Source: Neoechinorhynchus agilis
Lineage: Eukaryota; Acanthocephala
DNA length: 64,000 nt
Direction of reading: 5' to 3'
Assembly (NCBI GenBank): GCA_051530055.1
Contig: CM121341.1
Coordinates: 18,972,001 to 19,036,000, forward strand
This document shows positions 1 to 11,878 of the stretch, piece after piece. The position numbers were made by a program, and so were the translations under genes. The stretch's first letter is position 1; each line of letters opens with the position of its first letter. Below the pieces are notes generated by a model. That model saw only the letters and a list, made by a program, of their open reading frames with translations, ran no database searches and had not been told where the DNA came from.

Positions 1-1090
1 TAAATCGGTGGACTGTGTGTTCATTCGGCGGCCGTGCATGGAATATTAAAATATCTATCAAAAAGACTACCGGATGAGCCACCCATAAAATGCTAAAAAA
101 TAACTAAAATGTTTAAATTAAACCCAAAACCGTAAAAAAAGCAACGAATGATGCAAGATAATAAACGTCTAAACTTTTAAACTTTGAATGTAATGTAGCA
201 ATTTGATTTCTACAATGTCCTTAAATTTACCTGAATTCATAAACACACAAACCACATTCTTTATTTTTGGGAAAGATCATTTGATGAATTAATCTCGTAC
301 TTTATCTCGCACTATAGTTCAACTTGCAAATGATTTAGCCACAAATTGGTTGCAATCTCTCGACACGATTAATGAAAGTAAGAACGACATCGGAGCGTGT
401 GGAAAATTTAATTGTCCATTTTGTAACGACGGCGAACAAGATTTAGAGCAGAGATGGATTCTGCTTTTTTAATAAGCAATGAGGACTCGAGATCGTCGAT
501 TTAATTTCCCGATTCTATGTTATCATTGATCGTCGATTTTAACAAAGCCACATTACAGAGTTGGTCTCATGATCAGTTCTTCGTGTCTATCACACCCACT
601 GACAAATGCAACTGACTTCCCTGTTGCCCTCAACCACCGAAATACACAGCGTCATTGCTGTTCCAATGGATCCAAAATCGACTAACGAAAGGCGACCACG
701 TCTTAGATTTAATGTTTTTCAAGTGTCGGTTAGATAATAAGCCGAACACGGATGTTTATAACCAGTGCTGTACAGTCGTCAATGTTTTCAGAGGAGAATT
801 AATCAGCTCATTTACAATTCCGCCTATTTCCCCGAGGCCAAGAAAAAAGCGAGTAGCCAAGAAAGGAATTAAACAGCAGCTTTCTTGTTTTTAAAGGAGC
901 GTTTTTGATTTTAAAAATTGAATCACAAGCTCAAAATATAGAATTAGCGACTTGCACCAGATGACATTGCAGGAAGGCAATACGCGTTTTGGTTCCCATA
1001 CACCACCGACGACACCGACGCCTCGCTTCGCTCGGAACCTAAATGCTAGACCACAATATGAAGACGGAAACTTGTCTGCCCGAAACGAGC
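1..1090. other. Unassigned DNA with two coding-like stretches
   Basis: No recognisable gene. Two open stretches on the plus strand look mildly coding. One at about 300-472 has no ATG and includes residues ACGKFNCPFC. One at 655-894 begins with a non-ATG codon and ends in a basic tail (PRPRKKRVAKKG). They could be exons of one diverged gene entering from the left, but I found no family and no convincing splice pair. Treat as unknown. Confidence 0.25.
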
Positions 1091-1094
1091 CAAG

Positions 1095-1320
1095 TATAAT
1101 CGGGTTGTTTGGTACCGCGGCGTAGCACCTGGTCAATCAATTGTCTTAGAGAGTAAGACGAATCACTGGCGATCCGAGATCAGGGGCATTCCTCCAACAA
1201 AACTTGTCTGGCTGGACAACGGAGAAACGCTACATTCGTCTTTTCGACCGTTACACCAGGACGGCAGTTGAGTGATCCAGAGCGGTGGTGTGAATGTTTG
1301 TAAATAATTTTTTGTGAAGT
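1095..1320 (+). repeat. Dispersed repeat of unknown class, copy 1
   Basis: This stretch is clearly related to 46235-46475 on the minus strand over more than 200 bp. Shared landmarks include CAATTGTC near one end and GATCCAGAG near the other. A short piece of it also occurs at about 7690-7740. The 46-kb copy keeps an open frame through the match (residues QRRNVTFV and LNDPELWREC), so the family probably derives from a coding element or a duplicated gene. The class is not recognised. Confidence 0.5.
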
Positions 1321-2640
1321 TATTCAATGTTCCATTATTAGCTCAGCGATTTCAATTCCTTAGAGCTAATGGCTATATTTCTCATTAATTATCATAATTA
1401 TTTTTTTCTTCAAGCGTCGTTTAGTATTTAAAATTTTTAATATTCGGTAACCAAATAAACGCGGTGCATTTTGCTTTTGTGAGGATTAAATTTCGTTTAT
1501 AAGAATTTCCTATATTGTTCCCTTCATTATTATCTCAATCACTGAAGATCGATAGGGAAGCTTTGCTAGCGATTATTTGGGCATTTATTTCAGATTTTAC
1601 CGCCCTAATGCAATTCAAGTTAAATTTTTCTCATGATCGGTTTGGTTTGGTCTATATTTTTAAGTCCACTTGTAAGACTTAGCAGAAGTTTCGATTTGTT
1701 GAAATGTTGCTCTGGTTATATTATCTATAAAAAAATTTTTTTTAATGGGATCAATGTTGACTTGACATCTACCTATGTAGATCCTAAGTAATAATCAAGT
1801 TTAAGTCTAATGCTAAAATTTTAAACATTGTTCTTGTTTTTACCTAAATTCTTAAAGTTTAATGCAGGTTTATCGGGCTTCTTCAGGTTTAAAAATTGCT
1901 TCGTTCAATTCTAAAAGTTGTTCAAAGAAATTTCAACGTGGTCTTTGAAAAGAACATAGCGGCGCTGTTGTTTTCAGCGAAAGTTTCTAGATTTTATAAA
2001 CGGCAATACATTCATGGTTAATCACGCGGATAGCTGATTTTATAGAATGTGGCAGATTGTTGAAATTCATTGAAAATTTAGAAACGAACTTGTGTACAGA
2101 TTCTCACATTCGTTCACTTTATTGAGAGCGACACAAATCTTTAAAAAATTTAAATCAACCATAAGACCCAGAAATGTACGTAAAGTAAGTAATTCGATGT
2201 ATTAAAGCGCCATCTATCACATAAATTTGCTCTTGGGTATTTATGAGGTTTCGTTAGCTTGACTATTCAGTAAAAATGATGTCCCGAAAAACGGGAATAG
2301 TATTTGCAAATTTAGTTCAATTTATGGGCGGATTATTTTGCAGAAAACACACTCTTATTGAACTTTTTGTACTTCTTAAGAACATTGCCGATTTTTTTTA
2401 TTTCAGTTTCCCTTGAACAAGTGCATTTTAGAAGTAATAAAGAATAAAAACCATCATCATCATCAACCTGCCCATCGAATAAAGTTATCTTTTCTTTTAT
2501 GATTGGCCCTCTGAGGCGATAAATCGCCATTTTCGCCATTGGGCTTTGGCTCAATGCCAAAAACTTACTGTAAATTAATCTAATCGACTAGATCCGTAGC
2601 AAATTTGAACGTTGGCCATTTTCACTTCGAAGTCGACTAA
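1321..2640. other. AT-rich intergenic DNA, nothing recognised
   Basis: About 1.3 kb with frequent stops in all frames and no similarity to any family I know. A short CAT-repeat microsatellite lies at about 2452-2465. Confidence 0.5.
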
Positions 2641-2681
2641 ATTAACAAAACTTTTTAGGTGGTGACTAGCGGCGCGACGAA

Positions 2682-3520
2682 ATGAACGTTCAGTTTGCGT
2701 TGTTCAACGTTTGTCCAGCAAAAGTTTCGGAAACAAACTCCCAAAAACGTTGGACTACGTTGCTCCGCACTGCGTATTATCGGCAGCTTCTTAACTCATG
2801 CTCATCTCCCAACGATAGAGCTCGTCTCTTGGCAGTTTCAGCTCCACATTCCAGCGACTTCTTGAAGGCTTTCCCAATCACATCTGTTGGCACGAGGCTG
2901 GATGATCAGGCCATCACCGTCGCTGTGGCACTTCGGTTGGGCATCGAATTCTCAGGCTCATATATGTATCGGTGCGGTGAGACAGTGAACGGATCGGGAA
3001 CTCACGGCCTTGACTGTAAGCGTTCAACTGCTCGCAACGCACGGCACTCAGCAGTCAACCGCATAATCAGGGAAGCACTCTCAACGGCCGGTTTTCCAGC
3101 TCGACTCGAACCAGTTGGACTCTCCCGGAAAGACGGTAAACGCCCTGATGGAGCGACTCTCCTCCCATGGTGCTCCGGGAAAATACTGGTTTGGGATTTT
3201 ACCTGCCCCAATACGCTCGCAGCATCCCACTTACGGGATGCCACCTCAAAGGCGGGAGCAGTCGCCAGCTTCAGCGAGGAAAAGAAGCGGCAGAAGTACT
3301 CCTCGCTCGATGGGCGTCAATATATTTTCATCCCGATTGCGGTGGAAACACTGGGATGTCTCCGAAAAGAAGCCGATTATTTCCTCTCACGACTGGGAGG
3401 GATGCTAAAATATGCCACCGGCGATATGTGATCCAGCAGCTTCCTGTTGCAGCGAATCAGCGCGGCGATCCAACGTTGCAATGCCGCGGCCATCAAGGAA
3501 GCTGCCGAACAAACATAACA
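2682..3520 (+). mobile_element. Non-LTR retrotransposon fragment (C-terminal region), copy 1
   Basis: The ORF at 2682-3431 encodes the region C-terminal to the reverse transcriptase in a non-LTR element family that recurs twice more here (3701-4977 and 26715-27197, both minus). Family marks are SAPHSSDFLKAFPITSVGTR near the start and DGKRPDGATLLPW followed by KILVWDFTC. The PD...D-x-T pattern resembles the restriction-like endonuclease of early-branching LINEs; that assignment is inference. Related C-terminal sequence continues past the ORF end to about 3520. The reverse transcriptase core is absent, so this is a 5'-truncated relic. Confidence 0.7.
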
Positions 3521-3700
3521 TTTGAAGAAAACGAAACTGTTCATTCATAGAATTTATAGTGGGCGTGTTACATTGTTTTCTAAATTTATAATTACTGCTG
3601 TGGATCGTTGGGAAAACATAACATAATAAAGTACAAAACGTACAATCACCACCGTCCGCAAAATTGGAGCTTCTCTCCTTCCTCGGCTGTCGCTATCACA

Positions 3701-4977
3701 CTAGCAGCATTGCCTCGTTGTACTGCAAGCGAGATATTTTGTCGCAGGAATACACCTGCTCGTGCATCGCCGGTCGTTTCTCTCTATTTCTTCGAGATCC
3801 TGGAGCAGAGTGAGTGCCGAACTGCCAAGCGCTCCATACGTCTCTACTGCGAAGGGGACAAAATAGTGGTCCCTTGCTAATTCTCTATATTTTCGTACCT
3901 TCCTCTCTTCCGCTGCACTGGATGCACCTTCAGGGATTTCGAGAGAGTACGGAATGTTGCTTACGGCGAGCGTCTCCACACACGTGGCGTCCCAGAGAAG
4001 GCATTTGCCCTCCCGCCACGGAAAGACCGAAATTAAGTCAGGTCGACGATCGTCTAGTCGACAAAGATTGGCGGGTTCCAAAATGTTGGGGAAGTTCGCC
4101 GTTCTCAACGCCCGAGAAATTATGCTATTGATCTCAGACTGGCGTGAGAACCTTCCCCCTGACTTTCGGCAAACGAGACCGTGTCGCCCATGGGGCGTGC
4201 ATATCGGGAGACCAAGCCTTAAGGACACTGCGATTCCCGTCACCTCATCAGTGAGAAGAGTTCCCACAGATGCCAGAGGAACAGCCTCCAACCACGCCCT
4301 GATTCTCCTGTCGAAACTACCAACAATCTAACTCGGACGACCCATCGCAAGAACCTGAAAGTAGAGAGCTGTTAGCTCTCGCGACGAGCGGTCTGTCCCG
4401 GATCGACTGTCTGACGCCATTCACGGGAACATAGTTAACGCCTCTCTGCTGGCACCATTCTTCAACTGCCATCACAAAGTCGTGCTCAAGACAAAACCTT
4501 CCCATCAGAATTATCTTCGCTATCGGTTGACTCCCCTCATACGATCCAAGAAAGGCTGACAAGACAAGGTCTACTAGGGCCCCAATGCCCAATCCCCCAG
4601 ATGACACAGGCAATGAAGCTTGTCGCCACGCCTCATCTGAGAGCTGGACATTTAAAATACGCTCAAGACAAGCATTCACCTTGTCGTCGAGCTTAGCCAA
4701 TCCTTCCTTATGTTTGAAGAATGTTGAACGCACTCTTTATCCCGATAAAGAGTGCGTTCTTTATCAGAAATAACGCTTCGTGAGCTGAGAGAGCGCTCAC
4801 CCTATCGCACAGCAACGAAAGTTTCGGTACGATACGGCCGATCTCAGCTTCCACATTTGAATCAAAGACGCAACTACCCAGGAAGCTGAATTGCTCTGGA
4901 GTCACGAGTTTCAGACCTGGAGCTATGGCCTCGAACCCATCCATTTGTTCCTGGCGGCGTCTTCGATATTTAATACT
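3701..4977 (-). mobile_element. Non-LTR retrotransposon fragment, copy 2
   Basis: Three successive minus-strand blocks belong to one element. About 4944-4735 is the end of the reverse transcriptase (PKLSLLCDRVSALSAHEALF). 4733-4317 is the thumb/linker (LNVQLSDEAWRQASLPVSSG). 4291-3701 is the C-terminal domain (EAVPLASVGTLLTDEVTG, RPDLISVFPW, KCLLWDATC). The blocks are in different frames, so the copy is dead. The last block is closer to the 26.7-27.2 kb copy than to the neighbouring plus-strand copy, so at least two subfamilies are present. Confidence 0.7.
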
Positions 4978-5393
4978 AGGAGCTCACACTCGGCAATAAA
5001 GACGCGATGTGCTTTTTAATAAGCCAACATTGTAGGCTTGCCAGTAAAAAAACTTAAAAACCTTAATAAATCCAAGATTCTCTAGGCATTTTCAGATGAT
5101 TTTTCCAGCAATTCAAAGTTTTCGAATACTCATGTAAATAAAATCTTTTTTGGTGCTAAAATTCGAACCGTAGAATGTTCGGTTGATGACGACATTCTCA
5201 TGCTAAAGCGCGCTAATTAAAGCGCAGATGCAAAAATTGCCGCGGCGAAGTCGTAAAACGTATTTTGGGCGGACAAAAATAAGCGAACTCTTTTTTCAAG
5301 CGCTTTTTCCGTTGATCGCCGCAGTTTCCAGTTTGATTTTCGAATTCTCGCCGTTCAACGTTCAATCTCCATTGAAGCTTCCTCTTTTTTGAG
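4978..5393. other. 5' flank of the HORMA gene
   Basis: AT-rich, no gene seen. It separates the retrotransposon relic from the HORMA start codon and presumably contains that gene's promoter, but I see no clear TATA box. Confidence 0.4.
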
Positions 5394-7335
5394 ATGCTTC
5401 GTCGTTCTCTTCGAAATATTGAGAACTTAGACAGAGAAGTTGCACCGATGAAAAAGAAGGGTAAACTAAAGGAAGACGAGGATGCAGCATTGAACATTTT
5501 CGATGAAAAATTGAGTTATAACCCGCAAACGCGCAGTTTTTTGTTTATGAAACAATTGCTCATCGGTGGAGTTACGAAATTACTAATCGAACGTAAAATT
5601 ATCTCAGTCGACGATACCGACTCAATCAAAATTAAGAAAGGTACGTTTTCTCTTTCTATAATCCAAGTTGTTGATTTCTGTTCATTTAGATTTTTTTATT
5701 AATATATTTAATCCGGACAAGTCAATAAAAGGTCATAAATTGAAAAGGATTCTATTTGGTGCTTTTGACGCTCTCAAACAAAATTGGGTGAGTGATCTTC
5801 GATATTGAACAATCGAGCAATTAACATTTTTAGTTGCATTCCTTTGATATTGGAATCGTAAGTATGAGCTCGAGTGCATCGAAATCCATAGAAGTTCATA
5901 TAATGTTCAATCACACAAATACATAATCCTCTCGAGTGATTGAACATTTTGTAGAACCTCTGCCGACTGTTCAACGTCGCAAGCCTCTCGTGCACTCGAA
6001 GTCTATAGATTTTTATTTCGATATCGAATAGACGGGAATCGTCATCAGGTTATAAGTCAATTAAGTTTTGGCGATTTCCTCTCGTCGCCCGTCGATTCAT
6101 CAGCAGCTTCTGATCACATTACGGACGAATTTCAACGATTATTCGCATCAATCGAAAAAGGAGTACAGAAACTAAACGATCTGCAATCAGGACTTGGGAT
6201 CCGAGTTAAAGTGAATTTAACCGAAAATGCCCCTACTGATTACGTCCCTGATGGCTACCACGATTCCCTTGATGGACGATTCAAATGCTATGGTAACCGA
6301 AAGTTCAAAAAGATCATCGAGCATCAAACAAAAACTGCTTTTCACGTATGCCAAATGGACATTCGTGTTGACATGTCACGAATAAAGAAGTTGGCACCGA
6401 TGGAAGATTCAGCTTCGAAGGAACAATTAAAAGTTGATCAAGATTGTCCGTCGGATCGCGAAGATGTATCATCGTGCGATACATTAGGCGCTTCATCAAT
6501 CGAATACGATGACGCCATGATTGCAGCCCGATCCATGGCCACTACGAAAGCTCAATCTTTCAGTTCAACGAGTTCGAATTCGAGCGCTTCTGTTATAAAC
6601 GAAGGGATGGAATGTGAGCTTAAGACACTTTTTCTCATTATATTCTGGCCTTCCTTTTTTAGTCACGATTATTCAGCCTGGTCACAGGTATTATTCTTAC
6701 AGCGATCTAAAATCTTTGAAATGTAATTGTCCGTGTAAAATCAAGAAGGTAACTAAGTGGCAACCGTGCTGCCGTGGGTTAATAGCAGTCTTGTTTTAAG
6801 GATGAGAACGGACCTTTCATGATTTGTAAACGTTGCGAGTGCTACCGACACTCTTGCTGTTTTGCATTCATGACAACTGATTCGAATGTTCAGACAAGTT
6901 CATGCCACGAATGTTCCGAGGGAGAAGGTGCCTATGCGTTAACCACTAACGCCAATCTTCTTGAGATTAACAATCAATCACTCCAGGTAAAATCGAACGA
7001 CAGTCGCTCATCGTCCACCTTTCTCTTAGTCCATTTGTGTCTGGCGCCGTCTTCTTCTCTATTGCGTGATGAACCTCTCGATATCAGTTGAAGATTTATC
7101 TGTGTTTCTCGATTCCCGAAAGCGAGCTTCGTCGTTGATCAAAATTCTTTGTGAGTTGGGAGTTATGGATGAAGAAAGAGATTCTCGTGGCGAACAAAAA
7201 GTAAAAATGGATAAACTCGCTGAACTCTGCAGAATGTACGGATTAAAGCATGACGAAAAGGAATTGGACAAAATCCGACGAACAGTCAGTCCACTTTCAT
7301 CGACCGTTCAAATCACTACAAAAAAGAGAAGTTAA
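5394..7335 (+). CDS. HORMA-domain meiotic chromosome axis protein with PHD finger and probable winged helix
   Basis: Seven-exon model: 5394-5640, 5690-5787, 5834-5857 (or -5861), about 5966-6613, 6663-6748, 6801-6986, 7030-7335; roughly 530 aa. HORMA features in order are SFLFMKQLLIGGVTKLL, LKRILFGAFDALKQNW (matching the LxxxLxGxxDALxxxY helix of HORMAD1/Hop1), LEVYRFLFRYRIDG, and LTENAPTDYVPDGYHD (the PDYQPPGF-like turn). A Ser-rich linker follows. Next is a Cys/His cluster CNCPC...CKRC...RHSC...CHEC, a PHD-type zinc finger split by an intron. The tail from about 7030 (ICVWRRLLLYCV, SSLIKILCELGVM) looks like a winged helix. The basic C-terminus could hold a closure motif. Family role: meiotic axis assembly, DSB control and homologue bias. 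The exon 3/4 junction is unresolved; the other junctions are in phase. Confidence 0.82.
5902..5948 (+). other. Intronic perfect hairpin in the HORMA gene
   Basis: AATGTTCAATCAC (5902-5914) and GTGATTGAACATT (5936-5948) are perfect reverse complements: a 13-bp stem with a 21-nt loop. It lies in the third intron of the HORMA gene, just upstream of the exon whose acceptor I could not fix. It could influence splicing or simply be a chance or mobile palindrome. Confidence 0.6.
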
Positions 7336-7760
7336 TAGAAGTGTTTTATGATGTTTTTATGTTCCAGAAGTTATTATTGTTCCGTTCAGTGCGCAATAAA
7401 TGAATTTGGCCTAATTCGCTGTGCAATACGATTTCGACTTCACGGTCGAGGATCCACGTGTTCCGGCTCCGGGAACCCATCCTCGATTACCCTTACTGTA
7501 ATTAATAAGGTCTTTCCGGTAAAATATCTAATTTTTAATTTTAGATTTAAACACAGTTGTTCCGTTGTTTAAAAAGAAATCCTGCCCAAAAGCCAACAAT
7601 CGGGTAAAACAACATAAACTAAAGTCTGTAGGTTATTCACGCCATGTCTCAATTTAGAGAAAAACGAATACGATTTTGTCTATTTTTGCATTAGTCTCTT
7701 GGACAATTGCTTGAACAGGTCCTGCGCCGCGGTACCAAACGATATTAAATATTTCGACCA
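7336..7760. other. 3' flank of the HORMA gene with a small repeat copy
   Basis: No gene. About 7690-7740 matches, on the minus strand, the dispersed repeat seen at 1095-1320 and 46235-46475 (shared GACAATTG and CCGCGGTACCAAAC). The rest is AT-rich 3' flank. Confidence 0.45.
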
Positions 7761-7764
7761 GGGC

Positions 7765-8650
7765 CCCCAGTATCTTTGCGATCCTCAGTGGCGGTTGCTG
7801 CTCCCCCTTACGATTTTGTTTATTTTTGCATCCAAGTTATCATACCTACTCCATCAACTTTTTTATTCCATCTAAAATCATCGTGTCAATATAGCAGCGA
7901 TCACAATCTGAGCAAGGTATTCTATTATACCGCACCACTTGGGCTTTCACGAATACTCGGGCAAATCAGGCCACGAAGATTATTTCTTCGTTTGGAATAG
8001 ACGAGCGTACGTTTGCTCCAGTGGCCTGCCAATAAGACCCTGGATAAACTCTGATAGGAGGAATCGTCAATAAACGGCAAAGATAAAATCCAGTTCATGT
8101 TCGATGTCAGTACTCGAGCTGCTATATGCAAACGCTCTTTGTACCAATGATCTAATCCTGGAGATCTTACATTCTCGTGGTTGAGAGGAGATCTATGGAA
8201 CCATGCTATGTGGAAAATCGATTCTTCGATATACCTTAGTCATATACCGATCTCCACCAACACGCTCTATCGCAACATCTAGGAAACTGAATCTACCGTC
8301 AGTCTCGACATGCGTCGACCATTGAATGTGTGGATCCTTAGTATTGAGGTAGTTCTAGTTGGAAATATTTACGACATCCCTAGTATGATCTGATAGAAGG
8401 AAAACCTCCCATATGCAAGACGACTAATTTTCCGACACTAACGGTTGTAGATGAATTTCTCTTCTATAAGAACGCGTTCCCCAACTGCATATTGAAAAAG
8501 ACTCCATACTCAAGATCCATGCAAGATTTCAACTGGTTAAGAAGGCCTCTATATTGCTTGTTCAACGATTTTATTCTTGAAGAAACAAGACACGAACTTC
8601 GCGGTGGTTTCCCACTCTCTGACTACGGGCCATATGATCGAAATTAACGA
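7765..8650 (-). mobile_element. Penelope-like element fragment
   Basis: Read on the minus strand, about 8640-8150 resembles the C-terminal part of a Penelope reverse transcriptase (NQLKSC, GRFSF, the VYRRIDFP-type strand, then SPLNHENVRS). 8131-7925 continues with RLHIAARVL and GHWSKRTLVYS. About 7925-7880 gives RIPCSDCDRCYI, the start of a GIY-YIG nuclease. The pieces are in different frames, so it is an old, inactive copy. Two more GIY-YIG remnants lie at 49131-49570 and 54750-55200. Confidence 0.55.
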
Positions 8651-8917
8651 CGCATAGATGTTGGTAAGCAGTTAACTATAAAAAAAATTTTAATCGAGAA
8701 CTGCACCGTGACATGGGCAAAGAGTTACGGATATTTATTATCGCTGTACAATATCTGGAACATTGAGCCTTGTCCATTTTAATGATTTCGTGACCCAGTC
8801 GGCAGAGGTAGCCCAATGGAAGCGAAGTTTAGAAACGAAACCTAGAAAAATGCAGCGGAACTTTTGGCGTTGCTCTGGTGGCCTAGCTCTTGAATAAAAG
8901 ACCAGGCCGGAGACTGC

Positions 8918-11079
8918 TCAGGAGGAGAATATTTTTTTCGATATCCGAGATTTGAGGCCCATGCAGGCAGCACGAGTCGCCTTTGCTCTCGCAATCTTTA
9001 ATAGCTTCGTCTTAGCTGCGTCGAAAGCAATATATAGGTTGCAGGTAATCGTGTGTCCTAGGATATCCATCTTTTTGTAGATCGGATAAAAATCTAGATT
9101 GGATAAATCTTTCACATACTCTCTAATCCGCCTCCTACCTAGAGTAGATCTAGATTTGATTAAAAATTTGGTCTTCTTGTGGTTCAAAAAAAGACCCATT
9201 TGTGGAAGATATTGATTTAAAAAACTCAGCAAGGCCGCTAGTTTCGCTCTTGCTCGAAGATAATTAGTTTCCTTAATCACTGCTGATAAATCGTCAGCAT
9301 ACATAGTGACCGATCGGCATTTCTTACACTTCCCCACGATAAATTGAATGGCCCCCTCAGGGCCATCCGCGAAGAAAAAGCGCTTAGATTTTAAGGTGTT
9401 ATGTACTCTGGCTATCAAATTGTAAGGGAAATGAAAGCACCTTAAAATGTTCAGGATGAAATCCGTATTGATATTGTCGAACGCCTTCGAGACATCGAAA
9501 GATATCAGTATATTCATAGATTGGGGATGATTGAAGAAACTGTGTAAGATTTGTGACACCGCTGTGTGTACTGATTTACCAGGCACGAAACCATGGCAAC
9601 GATCATCAATGAGATGGTGTTCACAAGCAAATTTTAAAATGCCCTTAGCAATCACCCTTTCGTAAATCGAAACAAGCGCATTCTGAATAGAGATGGTGCT
9701 AACATCCCCAGACGTGGCCACCGTTCTCCCCCTTTTTTGCAAAGAAAAATTCGCCTAGCGATGTTAATCGTGGCCTATTCCTAAGTGGGAGCCTACAACA
9801 TGAATCGGGCCAAACACCTGATGTTTAAATTGCTAATAACTTTTGTAGCCTTAAAGCACGGGGAAGACCCATTATTAGAGGTAAGATTTTTCGAACCCCA
9901 CCAGCTCACGAAATCATCCAAACCGATGTCAAACCGACGAGGCTTAATGGGTATAAAGTTAATAAGCACAGGAGAGGTAATAGCCCCGTTAGCGTGTTCG
10001 CTGCATAGAGTGCCAATCACATTATCCATCCGGAACGAGTTGATCCAATGGGCTGCAGCCTTTTTCTAGGGAAAAACTTTCTTACGAGAGACCATTTTCC
10101 ACCAAGGAGAGGAGAAAATTAAAAAGGAATTGAGTTTTTTGGAGTCGTGTGCAATTTGGAAACGAGCCCTGCATGGCCAATATAAAGACGACCAAAACTT
10201 GGCAGTATCCCCATCACCGCAAGCTTTAGCTTTAAACAATTCATTATCGAAAAGCGATAGTAATTTGGGTTTGTGCACTAGTGGGCCAATGGACTTGGTA
10301 ACCGTAGTCAAGATGGCATCACTGGACTTGACCAAATAATCGTTAATTGAATCTAGACTATCGATCATACCCATACCACAGCACAACTCGATAGTAGCAT
10401 TGAAGAGGCGTATATTCAAAGCGCTCATTTTAAACCTACGCGATAAGAGAATATTATCACCAATTTCCCAGACTAGAATGTCATGACCAGCGATTGAAAA
10501 GGAGGTCCTCAGAGCCACGATCCTGGGCTTCAAAAAGGACTTTTTCCGCCACATGCATAAGTCTAGGAAGGAATATGTCCTACCGTTGGTAAAAGTAGGG
10601 TCGGGGGATAAAATGAGGCTATGTGACATCCCAGAACGTGTAATGGCATTGATCCACTTCATAGAAGGGCCGTTAAAATCTTCAAAACAGTAATCGATAT
10701 CGGACGCAAGCACATTTTTCAACAGCATCTTATTATGAGAGAGGTGGATTTTCATCGGTCTTATGTAAAAATTGCCCAGTAGTAACTTCTTACCGTGAAA
10801 GCGTACGGAAAATATGGCATAAGAGAGCTCTGAAGAAGTGTATTCAGAGATTTTATGGGGACACAGACATGATTTGAACACCGACAATAAACCTTGAGAG
10901 TTCTGTGAAAAGGGAGGCGTACAGAATAAGGTAAAATCTCTAAGCCGGCTTTTGAGATCATCAGGCAGATTGTCTACATCGAATAATGACTTAGTTTCCT
11001 GCAGGAAAATAATGTCGTCCATACTTACTTCCGATAACAGGCGTGTAATACCTAGAAGCCCGCCAGAATTCCACTGCAC
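8918..11079 (-). mobile_element. LINE with AP-like endonuclease and reverse transcriptase
   Basis: Minus strand. 11079-10066 encodes an exonuclease/endonuclease/phosphatase-type domain: QWNSGGL at the start, FLQETKS, KLLLGNFYIRP, a TFTNGRTYSFLDLCM-like site and SIAGHDILVWE near the end. 9742-8918 encodes reverse transcriptase: GFVPGKSVHTAVSQ, ISFDVSKAFDNINTDFI, MYADDLSA, LNHKKTKFL. The RT block with GxxQGxPLSP is missing between FFADG and YADD, so the copy carries an internal deletion, and the endonuclease and RT are in separate frames. It resembles I/Jockey-superclade LINEs; the exact clade is not settled. Confidence 0.75.
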
Positions 11080-11878
11080 AAGTCTCAGTTCTATCCCAAA
11101 CGCCCTTCAATAAGATTATGGACCCCTTCTGCACAAACCTGAAGGTGCGTTCAAGAATTAAGAGTAATTTTGTCAAAAAATGCTTCGCGATAGATATAAT
11201 GCGAAATCGTCAAAATACCAAGAGGTTGATACAACAATTGAACGGGAAAAGCAAAAAAGCAGAAATATGTATTGCTTCATGAGCGAAGGTCCTAGGTTGG
11301 ATTGAAATAATATTTATTCCGACAGCATTATCGGCCAAGTTGCAAACTGCCAACTGCAGAACGATGAAAGAAGTATATATAATTTGTTGACTTGATCCAT
11401 AAAGACGCCAAGGAATCAATCCTTCTCTTGGAAATTGAAAAATGCTGTGAAAATGCTAAGTACAGCCATTTACAGATTTGCTTTTCCATGAGTCATGAGC
11501 GAAATTTCAAATTTTAAGCAATGACAATTCTTTGTCTCATCTTTCAAACAATCGTCAAAAACCATTTGGTGCGTTATTGCTCAAATTAATTCTTAATTAT
11601 TGAGTATTCTTTTACATCGATTACTCGCAATTTATTGAAACCAGTAATTTTATTACATCACTTTATTTACAAAAACATAATCGATAAAAACTGGTACTTA
11701 GCACCGATTGTTTTACTGAATGAAACGATTGTGGTGTGATTTACGAGTAGCACCAGATTTCGTTCATCACTGACAGCAACGAATAAGGTTAATTTAACCA
11801 AAATCGTAAAACTATAAAAACGACCAATTGTCAAAAGAAAACGTAAATATTACTTAAATTCGGTTGCAAGTTCAAATC
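11080..11878. other. 5' flank of the HIPK-like kinase
   Basis: AT-rich. Beyond the TATA-like box listed separately, nothing was recognised. Confidence 0.4.
11813..11820 (+). promoter_or_regulatory. TATA-like box upstream of the kinase gene
   Basis: TATAAAAA lies 59 bp upstream of the first ATG of the intronless kinase, a plausible core promoter position for a short 5' UTR. Sequence match only. Confidence 0.35.
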
